Of a DNA stretch of 64,000 nucleotides, positions 37,002 to 46,864 are shown in pieces (position 1 is the stretch's first letter; each line of letters starts with the position of its first letter). Location: NCBI RefSeq assembly GCF_035666175.1, contig NZ_CP142016.1:1240001-1304000 (forward strand). Direction: 5' to 3'. The notes under the pieces were generated by a model that was given only the letters and a program-made list of their open reading frames with translations, did no database searches and was not told the DNA's origin. Origin of the DNA: Riemerella anatipestifer (GTDB taxonomy: Bacteria > Bacteroidota > Bacteroidia > Flavobacteriales > Weeksellaceae). The translations under genes and the position numbers were made by a program.

Positions 37002-38258
37002 ATGAATTTAAACAAGGTTAGTTTTAAAGATTTTGAGGATATTCCAAACTTTGATGTTTTTGATAGAGCTAGTGCTCATATGGAATATTTAGATTTTTTA
37101 GAGAATAATGGATTTAAAAATTATCTCTTAGAAACTGATAGTGGATGCGGTCCAACTGTTAAGTTAGCCGGAAATGATAGAATAAAGAAAGGAGAATATA
37201 TAAGTCTTGTTTCTAATGATTATTTAGGATTTACTCAACATCCCAAAGTGAAGCAATCGGTTATTGAGGCGATTGAGAAATATGGAACAGGAGCAGGTTC
37301 CTCTCCCTTGATAGGAGGGTATTATGATTATCACAAAATAGTGGAGGATAAAATATCCACCTTTTTTAATCGTCCACTAGGCTCAACTGTAATATATACT
37401 ACAGGATACACCGCTAATAGTGCTTCTCTATTGTGCTTATTAAAGAGTCAAGATATTGCCATTGTAGATATGGCAGTTCACTCTAGCGTTTATGAAGGAA
37501 TATCAGGTACTACAACAAAAAGATTTCTCCACAATGATACAAAATCATTAGAGCATATTTTATCAAAATCAAAAGATAAGTATAGAACCAAAATGGTGGT
37601 TATTGACGGTGTTTATTCACAAGATGGAGATATTGCAAAACTAAAAGAAATTTTAGAAATTACCCATCATTATGGTGGAGTTCTTTTAGTAGATGATGCA
37701 CACGGAATAGGGGTTGTGGGTAATAATGGTAGGGGTGCTATGGAGCTTTATGATGTTTTATCTCAAGTTGACTTTATTACGGGAACATTTAGTAAAACAT
37801 TGGCTAATATAGGTGGTTTTTTTGTTTCAAATAATCCTGATATAGTATCTTATTTACGGTATCAATCCAGACAATACGCTTTTTCTGCTTCTGCCCCAGC
37901 AAGTGTTATTGGTGTAAAAAAAGCACTTGATTTAATTGATGAGGAACCTCATTGGAGAAATAAAATATGGGAAAATATAAACTATCTAAAAAAAGGGTTT
38001 GAAACTTTAGGATTAAACATAGGTACAACAGAGTCTGCGATTATACCTGTTAAAATTGGAAATGTTGAGAAAAACAGTTTGGTAGGTAAAATGCTGTTAG
38101 AAAATGGAATTTATACTAATCCAATTATGTATCCTGCTGTTTCCTTAAAGGATTCTAGGATAAGAATGAGTGTACTAGCTACGCATACTTTTGAACACCT
38201 AGATAAAGTTTTGAACACATTTGAACATATTGATAAAAAAATTAAAATATCTAAGTGA
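37002..38258 (+). CDS. Alpha-oxoamine synthase family PLP enzyme
   Basis: The 418-residue protein is a fold-type I PLP enzyme with YISLVSNDYLGFTQHP, AGSSPLIGGYYDYH, the DDAHGIGVVG cofactor loop and the lysine in GTFSKTLANIGG. This is the family of BioF, KBL, serine palmitoyltransferase and CqsA, which join an amino acid to an acyl thioester with loss of CO2. There are no biotin or sphingolipid neighbours. Its position beside a TetR gene on a mobile element suggests a small-molecule or signal product. The substrate cannot be named. Confidence 0.85.
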   Translation: MNLNKVSFKDFEDIPNFDVFDRASAHMEYLDFLENNGFKNYLLETDSGCGPTVKLAGNDRIKKGEYISLVSNDYLGFTQHPKVKQSVIEAIEKYGTGAGSSPLIGGYYDYHKIVEDKISTFFNRPLGSTVIYTTGYTANSASLLCLLKSQDIAIVDMAVHSSVYEGISGTTTKRFLHNDTKSLEHILSKSKDKYRTKMVVIDGVYSQDGDIAKLKEILEITHHYGGVLLVDDAHGIGVVGNNGRGAMELYDVLSQVDFITGTFSKTLANIGGFFVSNNPDIVSYLRYQSRQYAFSASAPASVIGVKKALDLIDEEPHWRNKIWENINYLKKGFETLGLNIGTTESAIIPVKIGNVEKNSLVGKMLLENGIYTNPIMYPAVSLKDSRIRMSVLATHTFEHLDKVLNTFEHIDKKIKISK

Positions 38259-38271
38259 TTTTTAAAAAAAG

Positions 38272-38934
38272 ATGGAGAAAAAAAATCAAGAAAAAAGAAA
38301 AAGATATTCTGGATCTATTAGAGATAAAGCAAGAACTCAAAAAAACCTTATTGAAGCCGTTGGTAAAGTATTAGAAAGTCAGGGTTATACAGGTTTAAAG
38401 AGTGCTAAGAATATTGCAGATGTTGCTGGAGTTGATAAAAGACTTATATGGACTTATTTTAATGGAGTCGAAAACTTAGTAGAAGAATATATAAAAAAGA
38501 ATGAATTTTGGAAAGAAGGACTTTCAAATGAATTGCTTAATAGACTTTTGACTAAGGCAGAAGATTTAGATAATGAAAAAATGATTTTTCTTTTGAAAAG
38601 CCACTTTGAGAAATTCAGAGATGATACGGCTCTACAAAAAATAATCACTTGGGAAATTAGTGAAGAAAATGAGATGTTAAGAAAGGTAGCCGACCGTAGA
38701 GAGCAGCTTGGTGAACAGCTATTTTCTTTAATAGACGAAAAATTTGCTAAATCTAATGTAGATATTAGAGGTGTTGTTGCTTTATTATTAGGAGGAACAT
38801 ATTATCTTAATCTACACGCTAAAGCTAATGGTAGTTTATTTTGTGGTGTTGATTTGAATACAGAGGAAGGAAAAAATTCAATCTTAAATGCTATTGAATT
38901 CATTGTAAATTCTTCTTTTGATAAATTAAAATAA
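38272..38934 (+). CDS. TetR-family regulator
   Basis: The 220-residue protein has a very basic N-terminus, a TetR-type HTH at about 20-65 (LKSAKNIADVAGVDKRLIWTYF) and a helical ligand-binding half. It begins 13 bases after the oxoamine synthase stop and is probably in the same operon, so it may sense the product of that enzyme or a related acyl compound. No operator palindrome is evident before 37002. Confidence 0.8.
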   Translation: MEKKNQEKRKRYSGSIRDKARTQKNLIEAVGKVLESQGYTGLKSAKNIADVAGVDKRLIWTYFNGVENLVEEYIKKNEFWKEGLSNELLNRLLTKAEDLDNEKMIFLLKSHFEKFRDDTALQKIITWEISEENEMLRKVADRREQLGEQLFSLIDEKFAKSNVDIRGVVALLLGGTYYLNLHAKANGSLFCGVDLNTEEGKNSILNAIEFIVNSSFDKLK

Positions 38935-38938
38935 CATA

Positions 38939-39058
38939 ATGGCGGAGTTTTGTAAAGAATGTGCTAAAAAGGTAGGTATGCCTTTTGATGGTTATCCTGT
39001 GTTTTGTGAAGGGTGTGCATTTATATTGAACACTCGCTACTTAAACAATACATTATGA
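38939..39058 (+). CDS. 39-residue zinc-ribbon-like peptide
   Basis: The frame reads MAEFCKECAKKVGMP and continues to VFCEGCAFILNTRYL, with two CxxC pairs (C5/C8 and C23/C26), the pattern of a minimal zinc ribbon. It begins 4 bases after the TetR stop, so it is likely co-transcribed. A 14-codon frame overlaps its end and is probably not a gene. Its function is unknown. Confidence 0.55.
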   Translation: MAEFCKECAKKVGMPFDGYPVFCEGCAFILNTRYLNNTL

Positions 39059-39111
39059 ATCAAATAGATATGTTTATAAAACTCATCAAAAAAAAATAAT
39101 CAATAAACTTT

Positions 39112-39143
39112 AAAATCCACTTTGAAAATACAAAGTGGATTTT
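39112..39143. terminator. Bidirectional terminator between the TetR operon and the methylase-helicase gene
   Basis: Perfect 13-base arms AAAATCCACTTTG (39112-39124) and CAAAGTGGATTTT (39131-39143) enclose a 6-base loop, with T-runs on both sides. It separates two convergent transcripts. Confidence 0.85.
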
Positions 39144-42100
39144 TACATTTTAAACTTTCTACTCGATGGAGTTACTTCATTTTTTAAAGACTGAGTGTTT
39201 TCTCCTTCAGTTTCTGATACCTCTTGAGATTTTTCATTCATAGTATTTTCATTTATCGACAAATGAATTCTCCTTTCAATGGAAGCCAGCTCATTTTTAA
39301 GCTCCGAGAGTTCCTTTTCTTTACTCCATTTACTATTTACGACTTGTTGGAGTATAGGTAAATCTTTATCTATTTTATCGAGTTCTTCTTCTCTTTTTTG
39401 AATGAGGTTGGGGATTTTTTCCAATGCCTTGATAAAGCTCATAGAGGCTAATATAGAATCCTGTGCCAGTTTTCCGTTGTTATGCGTATAACGAATGCCA
39501 CCTTCTCCTTTCACAAAGAAACGATTTTGACGAATGTCCACTCCTTCTTTTATCGTGAGCTCTGTTTTAACCAAAACTTGAAAACCATATATATTCCCAA
39601 TCTCTTCATAATCGCCTTTTGTTCGTGCTTTTTTAGCATAGGCAGTTAGTTTTTCGCCTAATTGCTCCAAACTTGCACCTTGTGACACTTCGTTCAAATG
39701 CAAAGCATTAACAAAATCGCCATTGGGTAGTTTCTTGGCTCTTGCATTGAAGTTATCCCAATCGGTTTTTAAACGCTTCAATTGGTTTTCGACAGCAGCT
39801 TTGTCTTCTGTTAGCATTTCCAACTTAAATCGTGAGGAAGATTTATTTCGTAAAAAGGCTTGGCGTTCACTCTCCAAAGCGGTTATTTTCTTTTCTATTT
39901 TTGCTTTTTCTAAGAGGTCTGTATTTCCTGAAAGGATAGCCACATATTCTGAAAAATTCATTCCTGATTGTTCGTCCATACTGCCCTCATCAATGGTTCG
40001 CTTACCGAGTTTATTGGATTTTAGCTGGTCTATAAATAATTGTTTGTTAAACAATAAATTAAATTTATAAGAATCCAATGTTCTTTCTACGGCATAGATG
40101 AGAACATCTACTTTATTGCCCGCAAAATATTTAGCCACTTCATTCCCTTTTCGGATAGCCCGACCATCTCTTTGTTGTAAGTCGCTCGGTCGCCAAGGCG
40201 TATCAAGATGATGAACGGCAACTGCTCTTTTTTGAGCATTGACACCTGTTCCCAGCATATCGGTAGAACCAAATAGCACTCGGATTTTCCCCTCATTGGT
40301 ATCTGCAATGAGCTTTTTTCGTAATTTATCGTTTTTGGCTTCTTGAATAAAACGAATTTCTTCTGGTGGAACGCCATAATCTTCTACCAATTTTCGCTTG
40401 ATTTCAGAATAAGGATTCCACTCATTAAGCTTATAAGTCCCTAAATCTGAAAACACAAACTGTGTTCCCTTTTGAGCCTTGTATTTTTCGTAATACTCAT
40501 AGATTTTCTTGGCACAATGGGAGGTTTTATTATCAGGGTGGTCATCATATTTACTATCTACCAATCGCATATCTAATGACATCTTTCGAGCATAGTCGGT
40601 AGCAATCAACATTTTTGCTTTTTCTTCTCTACTGGAAAGTTTTGGTCTTCCAAGTAAAGTAGCATCTCCGTTTTGAGCAAATTTCATCAGTTTCTCGATA
40701 AAAACTTCTTGCTCGGGGGTAGGTGGAATATGGTATAAAATCTCATTCTTTTCTGGGCGGTCAATACCAATATCTTTTGCCGTTCGATAGTCTGTGATTT
40801 CCGAATAAAATTGTGCTAATTCTGGAACTTTGATAAAATAGCGGAAGCGTTCTTTTTGTACAATATTATTCGCCACTGAAAATTCGTAATCGATGGTTTT
40901 ACGGGCATAAATAGCCGCCCAGGCATCAAAACAGGTAATTCCTTGCTTTTCCAAAGCCTGTGGACGCAAATATTTAAAAAGTAAATAGAGTTCCGTTAAT
41001 GAGTTAGAAATGGTTGTACCTGAGAGAAAAGTAGCCCCTAAATCCTTACCAGACCTTTTTTGAATGGTGCGAATGGCAAATAATAAATTCATCGCCTTTT
41101 GACTTCCTTGCATATTGCCCAATCCAGCCACTCGGTCGTGCCGTGTGTTAAATATTAGGTTTTTGAACTTATGGCTCTCATCAACTAACAAATGATCAAT
41201 CCCCATCATTTGAAAATCAACAATAGCATCGGTTCGTTGATTGATAGAAAATTCCAAATCTTTTAACTTTACTTCTAAATTTTCTTTCCGCTTAATCATA
41301 CCTTTTAGCATTCTATTTGAAACTTCTTTGCCTTGTTGTTCCAATGCCCATAAATTTTCTTCCACATCGTCTAATTCTTGCTGAAGAATTTCTTTTTGTA
41401 TTTCGTAAGATTGAGGTATCATTTTAAATTGGTCATGCGTTAAAATCACACAATCCCAATCATTATTTTTAATATCCCCAAAAATACGTAGTCGCTTATC
41501 TGGTTTAAAATCTTCTTTGCCCGGATATAATATTTTTGCAAAGGGATAGGCTTTTCGGTAAGTTTCAGCAATTTCGTGAACATTGGCTTTAAGTCCGATA
41601 ATCATTGGTTTATGAGCCAATCCCAAGCGTTTCATTTCTTGGGCAGCACAACACATAATTAAGGTTTTCCCTGCACCAACCTCGTGATCACAAATAGCAC
41701 CTCCATTGAGCTTTATCATCCAAATAGCATCTTTTTGACTCCTATATAAATCCTCAATGCCTAAACCTTTACGGTCTAAACCAGGGAAATCTTGATGCGA
41801 ACCATCATAATTCGGACGAACAAAACAGTTAAATATTCGATTGTATTCATTTGCTAAGCGTTCTTTAAAAGCTGGACTTTGTTCTAATAACCAAAGGGAA
41901 AAGTTTGTACGAATTTCATCAATTTTGCTATTTGCCATTTGTATAGCTTCCATATCCGGTACCGTAACTTCTTTATCATCAACTTTTATCTTCTTAGTAA
42001 TATTTGGAGTGGTGTTGATAAGGGCATATTTGAGTAATGCAATTCCATCATAAGTTCTACTTTCCGATTTTACGGCATATTGGTCATAGATACGGGTGTT

Positions 42101-44503
42101 TTTTCTAAAACATTGAACATCGAAATCATCCATTGTCTTGGAATAAGATACTTGCACCTCTGTATCAAATAAATGAGAGGCAAAATGACTATATACCTCT
42201 ATAGGAATCCACCGCTCTCCCAGATTAAAATCCAGCTCTTCAAATGCAATAGGCTCTGGAATCACTTTTTTAAGTGCTTCTAAAGCATCTAATACCTCTC
42301 GATGTTCTGGAAATCCTTCTAAATATTTTTCAACAGCTTCTTTCTTTTCTATTACATTCCCTGCCAACCAAGTTTCTCCTGTTTCGTACTGCATTTCTAT
42401 GGGATTGTAGTATAGATATTCCTTTAATTCATTTTTCATACTATCTATACTCTCTCCAGAAAGTCTACTCATATAGGGCAAATTTACCTTACCATATACA
42501 TTCAACGAGTGTATTAGGGCTTCTTTTGGTGTAACATTTTCTACTGAGGTTACAGAAAAGCTCACTGGTTTTTCAAAAATATCGGCTTTGCGGTAAACTC
42601 CATTGACTTTCCGCTCTAAGTAGGGAATTTCATTGCCAGCTCCATCTGTTTGGATAAATCCTATATTATTTTTACTATTCAAAGCCCCATAATTTCCTAT
42701 AAATTCATTGTATAAGGTATTGAGCTTTGTTCTTTCGTCTGGATAGAGCTTTCTATTTTTGGCTTCTTTGTTGTATAAATCGAAATAACTATCTCGAAGT
42801 TCAATATAAGCCATTGCTTTTTTACGCTGAATATGCCCAACTTCAAGCGGAACAAAAGTAGCGGTTCCCTCGTCTTTACTTACATTTCTTAAATACCCTG
42901 GTTGTTCATTTTGAATTACTAAAGCATCTTCTCTATAATGACTTAAAATATCCCCTTCAAATGGTGTAGGCTCAAAACTAATAGGAGTTATAGATACACT
43001 TTCTGTATCCTTGGTTGAGTTGTTATCACTGGGGTATGAAAAAGAAAAAAGGTCTTTGGGAAAACTTTTTTGTATTGCTTTTTTCGTCTGCCTGTTGGTC
43101 TTAGAGCTTTTTGTATTGTTTTGAGGTTTTGGAATGCTTGGCGGCTCTTGAAAAAGTGTATCAAATAAACTTAATTGTACCCCACCATCATTTGTGATTT
43201 TAGAAGTTGCTTCTTTATTTTCAGAAATAGGTTCTTTTGATATTGATGTTGGTGGCTCAGGTGTTATAGGAGTTGAATTTGTATTGATTGGAGCTTTCTC
43301 ATTTTTTTCTGATATTGTAGTTGGTTGGTTTGAAAAAGAATCCGCAAGATATAAGGGCATTCGTTGTTTATAATTACCAAAATCAAGGTTTAATTTTTCT
43401 TCGAGGTCACGGGCTATTCCAGATACGCCATTTTCGTGTATATAAATCCTTGATGGTTTTCCGTATAAGTCAGTATCTAATTGTGATGTTGTATGAATAA
43501 TCTGTTGTGGATTGTTTTCAAATAAAGCGTTGATTGTATAACCTTCAATGTGCTCTATCGTATCACAAAAAAGTAAATCCTCGGTAAAAAGTGCTTGTTT
43601 CTGTGAGTCTTTTTGTAGGATAATCAAATCACTTCCTACTTCCGTCCCTGCGTAATCCGTAAACAGATTATTGGGTAATCGAATAGCTGATACCAAATGA
43701 GCTTGTTTTATCATAGCTTCTCTAATAGGGCGGTTTTGGGGGCTATTCAGTACCCCCTGAGAGGTGATATAGGCTAATAAGCCACCTTCTTTTAAAACGT
43801 CCAAACCTTTTAAAAAAAAGTAATTATGGATATTTTTTACAGCTTGTTGCTTTGCCAAATCCTTACTCCTTGAAAAAGACAAATCAAATACAGATATATC
43901 TCCAAACGGTATATTACTGCTTATTACATCAAAGGAATTATTTTGTCGTTCTTCTATATTTTCAAATCCCTTAATTTTTATTTGGGTGGAAGGATGTAAA
44001 TGTTTTAATATTTTCCCCGTTAGTAAATCTTTTTCAAAAGCGGTTATAGACACATCATTTTGTTGTAACTGTTCAATAAAATTCCCTGTTCCTGCAGAAG
44101 GGTCTAATGCTTGTTGGTATTGAAAGTTGTGTTTATTAAGTACCGCTGATAGAGCTTGGATAACTTCTGGCGGGGTATAAAATGAAGTGAGTACCGAACT
44201 TTTAAGACTATTGGTCATACTTTTGTAATCTGAAAAATCAGAAGCATTGACACGAATAAGTTCATACAACTTTTGAGTGGCTTCAAAGTAAGGTTCGTCG
44301 GACTTTGTCCAAAAACGACGGTCTTCTTCCTCATTGGCAGGATTTAGGATAAATTTTAACCCTCCAAAACCTGAGTATTGTTTTAGGATTTCTTTTTCGG
44401 CATCCGTAGCCAGTCGCTTTTCTTTTTCTAACTGAAAAGCGACTTGTAAGGCTTGGATATTTTGTTCTAAGTGTAGCTTCTTATTGAACGCCATTTTCCT
44501 CAA
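39143..44503 (-). CDS. Giant N6-adenine methylase / SNF2-type helicase fusion
   Basis: The 1786-residue protein has an N-terminal adenine methyltransferase with the SAM motif DPSAGTG (134-140) and the catalytic NIPF (197-200), a low-complexity linker (about 390-500), then a helicase with [11 protein letters not shown] near 940, [11 protein letters not shown] near 1106 and [12 protein letters not shown] near 1446, and a coiled-coil end. Such proteins are standard in Bacteroidota conjugative transposons and resemble phage DarB-type anti-restriction proteins. It may modify or remodel incoming ICE DNA. A second possible start is three codons later (MAFNKKLH). It overlaps the DUF1896 gene by 23 bases. 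Confidence 0.88.
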   Translation of the reverse strand: MRKMAFNKKLHLEQNIQALQVAFQLEKEKRLATDAEKEILKQYSGFGGLKFILNPANEEEDRRFWTKSDEPYFEATQKLYELIRVNASDFSDYKSMTNSLKSSVLTSFYTPPEVIQALSAVLNKHNFQYQQALDPSAGTGNFIEQLQQNDVSITAFEKDLLTGKILKHLHPSTQIKIKGFENIEERQNNSFDVISSNIPFGDISVFDLSFSRSKDLAKQQAVKNIHNYFFLKGLDVLKEGGLLAYITSQGVLNSPQNRPIREAMIKQAHLVSAIRLPNNLFTDYAGTEVGSDLIILQKDSQKQALFTEDLLFCDTIEHIEGYTINALFENNPQQIIHTTSQLDTDLYGKPSRIYIHENGVSGIARDLEEKLNLDFGNYKQRMPLYLADSFSNQPTTISEKNEKAPINTNSTPITPEPPTSISKEPISENKEATSKITNDGGVQLSLFDTLFQEPPSIPKPQNNTKSSKTNRQTKKAIQKSFPKDLFSFSYPSDNNSTKDTESVSITPISFEPTPFEGDILSHYREDALVIQNEQPGYLRNVSKDEGTATFVPLEVGHIQRKKAMAYIELRDSYFDLYNKEAKNRKLYPDERTKLNTLYNEFIGNYGALNSKNNIGFIQTDGAGNEIPYLERKVNGVYRKADIFEKPVSFSVTSVENVTPKEALIHSLNVYGKVNLPYMSRLSGESIDSMKNELKEYLYYNPIEMQYETGETWLAGNVIEKKEAVEKYLEGFPEHREVLDALEALKKVIPEPIAFEELDFNLGERWIPIEVYSHFASHLFDTEVQVSYSKTMDDFDVQCFRKNTRIYDQYAVKSESRTYDGIALLKYALINTTPNITKKIKVDDKEVTVPDMEAIQMANSKIDEIRTNFSLWLLEQSPAFKERLANEYNRIFNCFVRPNYDGSHQDFPGLDRKGLGIEDLYRSQKDAIWMIKLNGGAICDHEVGAGKTLIMCCAAQEMKRLGLAHKPMIIGLKANVHEIAETYRKAYPFAKILYPGKEDFKPDKRLRIFGDIKNNDWDCVILTHDQFKMIPQSYEIQKEILQQELDDVEENLWALEQQGKEVSNRMLKGMIKRKENLEVKLKDLEFSINQRTDAIVDFQMMGIDHLLVDESHKFKNLIFNTRHDRVAGLGNMQGSQKAMNLLFAIRTIQKRSGKDLGATFLSGTTISNSLTELYLLFKYLRPQALEKQGITCFDAWAAIYARKTIDYEFSVANNIVQKERFRYFIKVPELAQFYSEITDYRTAKDIGIDRPEKNEILYHIPPTPEQEVFIEKLMKFAQNGDATLLGRPKLSSREEKAKMLIATDYARKMSLDMRLVDSKYDDHPDNKTSHCAKKIYEYYEKYKAQKGTQFVFSDLGTYKLNEWNPYSEIKRKLVEDYGVPPEEIRFIQEAKNDKLRKKLIADTNEGKIRVLFGSTDMLGTGVNAQKRAVAVHHLDTPWRPSDLQQRDGRAIRKGNEVAKYFAGNKVDVLIYAVERTLDSYKFNLLFNKQLFIDQLKSNKLGKRTIDEGSMDEQSGMNFSEYVAILSGNTDLLEKAKIEKKITALESERQAFLRNKSSSRFKLEMLTEDKAAVENQLKRLKTDWDNFNARAKKLPNGDFVNALHLNEVSQGASLEQLGEKLTAYAKKARTKGDYEEIGNIYGFQVLVKTELTIKEGVDIRQNRFFVKGEGGIRYTHNNGKLAQDSILASMSFIKALEKIPNLIQKREEELDKIDKDLPILQQVVNSKWSKEKELSELKNELASIERRIHLSINENTMNEKSQEVSETEGENTQSLKNEVTPSSRKFKM

Positions 44504-44918
44504 TCCATATTTGAATTTGTCCTGTTAGCTCTGTATAAAGCTCGTTATACTCCTTCGTTCCTTCAAAATCTTGATGTAAATCGTAATTCTCAAATACTTC
44601 TACACAATAGGGAAACACTTTAAGTGCAAAGGCACGGGCTTCATCGGCAGGAATTTCTCGGTCAAACTCATTACAAACCACTTGATATACTGTATCAAAT
44701 GGGGAATAATACAATCCTTCAAAAAGGGCTTCATTAGCAATAGCACGACATTCTAATATTGTATGCCCTGCATCAAAGGCTTTTTCATAGGCTTCTGCTG
44801 CTAAATTGCTTCGTTCTTTGATAAACGATTCATTAGTTGCCAGATTAGGAAAGCTGGTGTTTAATAATTCTCTTAGTCGTAAATCGTAATACGAAATTTC
44901 TTTTTCTTGTGTTGCCAT
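44481..44918 (-). CDS. DUF1896 ICE protein
   Basis: The 145-residue acidic helical protein has [16 protein letters not shown] at the start and [20 protein letters not shown] in the middle, the pattern of DUF1896. It is nearly always next to the methylase-helicase in these elements and here overlaps it. The function is unknown; co-expression with the helicase suggests a partner role. Confidence 0.85.
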   Translation of the reverse strand: MATQEKEISYYDLRLRELLNTSFPNLATNESFIKERSNLAAEAYEKAFDAGHTILECRAIANEALFEGLYYSPFDTVYQVVCNEFDREIPADEARAFALKVFPYCVEVFENYDLHQDFEGTKEYNELYTELTGQIQIWIEENGVQ

Positions 44919-44930
44919 AATTATAATTTT

Positions 44931-45857
44931 TTAAAAATTAATATTTAAGATTTGTTCTAATTTCTGATAAGCTATTTGATGTTTGTCTTTTTTCATTTTT
45001 GACAAATTAAAAAGTTTCCATTTTACAGAAGGCAGATTAGAAACTACTTGGCTGTCCAACCCCAATAAATCCCACTGTGGCGTTTTATTTTTAAAACTCA
45101 ACAAGAACTTTTTTTCTTCTAAAGTTATATTCTTTTGTATCAATTGAACTAGCTGAACACGAGTGTCTTCCAACTCTTGTAAAGTGATAGGACTATCCGT
45201 CATACGCTCAAACTCCATAGCATATACTTTTGAAATATCTTTAAAATGAGGCTGTAACAGTTCTGACATAGGACGCTGATGACTGATAAGAAAAACCAAA
45301 AATGTTTTTCTTAGGTTGGTTGTAAGTCCTTCATTTTCCAAAAGTAATTTAACATCAAATAAATCTCTTGGGTGCTGTCGGTCTAATGCAGCACATAATT
45401 TACCTGCATATAAATCGGGCAAAGAAGCTACTTGCATTTCTACATATCCAAATTCATTTTCTGCTCGCTCGCAAATCTCTTTTTGTTCCACAGGGAAAAC
45501 AGTTTCTCTTATAACAGGAGATAATTCCACTTTGATTCGGATTTCATTGAGTTGTAAAATCAATCGCAAAGAATTATCCTGCTGTTTCTGCGTTTCCTGA
45601 ACACGAATCCCTGCAATATTTTGTTTAATCTGTTCGCTCAATCGAGATAAGGCTTGACGAATATTTTTCAAAGCCTCCTCTCGGCTTTCAGAAGGTAGGT
45701 ATAACAAATCAATATCTACTGACAGACGAGGAAGATTTCGATAAAACAAATTGATGGCTGTACCTCCTTTTAAGGCAAAACATTTTTCCGTATGGAGCAA
45801 AGGTAATACTCTTACCAATAATTGTACTTGTTTATAATAGAGCGTGTTTTTAATCAT
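44931..45857 (-). CDS. abiEii: AbiEii-type nucleotidyltransferase toxin
   Basis: The 308-residue protein has FALKGGTAINLFYRNLPRLS followed by VDIDLLY (D48 and D50), the nucleotidyltransferase signature of AbiEii/MenT, and DLYAGKLCAALDRQHPRDLFD around 150-170. Members of this family block growth by transferring nucleotides to RNA, often tRNA, and can stop phage spread. It overlaps the antitoxin gene by 4 bases, and the pair is inserted between DUF1896 and topoisomerase genes that are usually adjacent. Confidence 0.88.
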   Translation of the reverse strand: MIKNTLYYKQVQLLVRVLPLLHTEKCFALKGGTAINLFYRNLPRLSVDIDLLYLPSESREEALKNIRQALSRLSEQIKQNIAGIRVQETQKQQDNSLRLILQLNEIRIKVELSPVIRETVFPVEQKEICERAENEFGYVEMQVASLPDLYAGKLCAALDRQHPRDLFDVKLLLENEGLTTNLRKTFLVFLISHQRPMSELLQPHFKDISKVYAMEFERMTDSPITLQELEDTRVQLVQLIQKNITLEEKKFLLSFKNKTPQWDLLGLDSQVVSNLPSVKWKLFNLSKMKKDKHQIAYQKLEQILNINF

Positions 45858-46633
45858 TTTATAAAATTTTTGGGTACAGTGATTAGATAGTTTTTGTCTA
45901 ATTCGCCACCTTCTACCAGCATTCGTTTTCCCGAACCTAAATAGACATTTTCAGTTTTTAACCTTGTAAACCATACATATTTATAGTGATTTGCTAAAAA
46001 CAAAAACAATCGCTTAACGCCAATATGTGTACAGGCTTCTAATAAAACTTGTAGCTTTCTTGGTGAAAGTGAAGTCATACCTTGCATTAGTTCTGCGGCG
46101 TGTTCAAAAGAAACTTCGTTAGGCACTTTCCGTAAAACTTGTAATATCGCCATTTCTGGACATACTGCTTTTATTTGTGTATCTTCCCAAGGAATTGAAA
46201 CCGTATATTTTGCCATTTCTTCTTTGTCCATATTAGCAAAAATTTCTCTTTGAGAATTTTTACAAAATTTAGCTTTAAGAACATACTCATTGCACCATTG
46301 AGGTACATTATCATCACCATATAACATAATTCGTTCTGTTCCTGACACAGGAATATAATGCGTATATCCCTTTAGTTCCAAGGCGGTTAGCCCACCTACA
46401 AGTAAGTCGCTTTTCATTATATTTTGCAAGGTAAAAACGATACTTTGCCAAGAGGTGCTTTTTTTGGCTCCTCGTATGTAGATTCCTCTCTGTATAGATT
46501 TTAAATAGTCAGATTTGACTAAGTTATCTAAAGTATGTTTTCCTAAATCCATTGTATCTCGTAGCCAATCTCGTGTTACTATAAGTCCCTCTGGTATGAT
46601 TTTTTCTATCTGATTTCGTATTTCTAAGCCCAT
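45854..46633 (-). CDS. abiEi: AbiEi-type antitoxin and transcription regulator
   Basis: The 259-residue protein has an N-terminal winged helix (IVTRDWLRDTMDLGKHTLDN to about 60, with RGIYIRG wing) and a larger C-terminal domain with YHI-like VGGLTALELKGYTHYIP and SPRKLQVLLEACTHIGVKRL. AbiEi antitoxins neutralise the nucleotidyltransferase and repress their own promoter through inverted repeats; two such repeats lie directly upstream. Confidence 0.85.
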   Translation of the reverse strand: MGLEIRNQIEKIIPEGLIVTRDWLRDTMDLGKHTLDNLVKSDYLKSIQRGIYIRGAKKSTSWQSIVFTLQNIMKSDLLVGGLTALELKGYTHYIPVSGTERIMLYGDDNVPQWCNEYVLKAKFCKNSQREIFANMDKEEMAKYTVSIPWEDTQIKAVCPEMAILQVLRKVPNEVSFEHAAELMQGMTSLSPRKLQVLLEACTHIGVKRLFLFLANHYKYVWFTRLKTENVYLGSGKRMLVEGGELDKNYLITVPKNFIK

Positions 46634-46640
46634 TTTTAAT

Positions 46641-46702
46641 TAGTTTACATTTTGTATTAGATAGCGGCGTTTTTCGCCGTTAATACAAAGATATGTAAAC
46701 TA
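46641..46702. promoter_or_regulatory. Large palindrome over the abiE promoter, probable AbiEi operator 1
   Basis: TAGTTTACAT (46641-46650) pairs with ATGTAAACTA (46693-46702), TTGTATTA with TAATACAA, and CGGCG (46665-46669) with CGCCG (46675-46679) around TTTTT. A minus-strand TATCTTTG -7 box lies at 46686-46693 within the right arm, so protein bound here would block transcription of abiEi-abiEii. Confidence 0.65.
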
Positions 46703-46813
46703 AATAAGAAAAATGACCATTTTATCAAATTTTTTATTTATTTGCATTACTACTCATTTTTTGAGTATTAACGCAAACATTTCAAAAAAGTAAGTTTAGA
46801 TGTTTATCCATTA

Positions 46814-46831
46814 ACGGCATTTTTCGCCGTC
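46814..46831. promoter_or_regulatory. Second GGC-T5-GCC palindrome, probable AbiEi operator 2
   Basis: ACGGC and GCCGT flank A-TTTTT-C, nearly repeating the core of the palindrome about 150 bases away. Two spaced operators are the arrangement known for AbiEi-type cooperative repression. Confidence 0.55.
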
Positions 46832-46864
46832 AAATACTTATTGTTTAAACCTGTTATGCTTTGA

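Noticed and set aside
37002..38258. Calling the oxoamine synthase BioF or serine palmitoyltransferase
   Set aside because: No biotin or lipid genes are near, and sequence alone does not separate these family members.
39723..42534. Plus-strand open frames of 70-115 codons opposite the methylase-helicase
   Set aside because: They are shadows of the large gene, with no domain, promoter or plausible protein composition.
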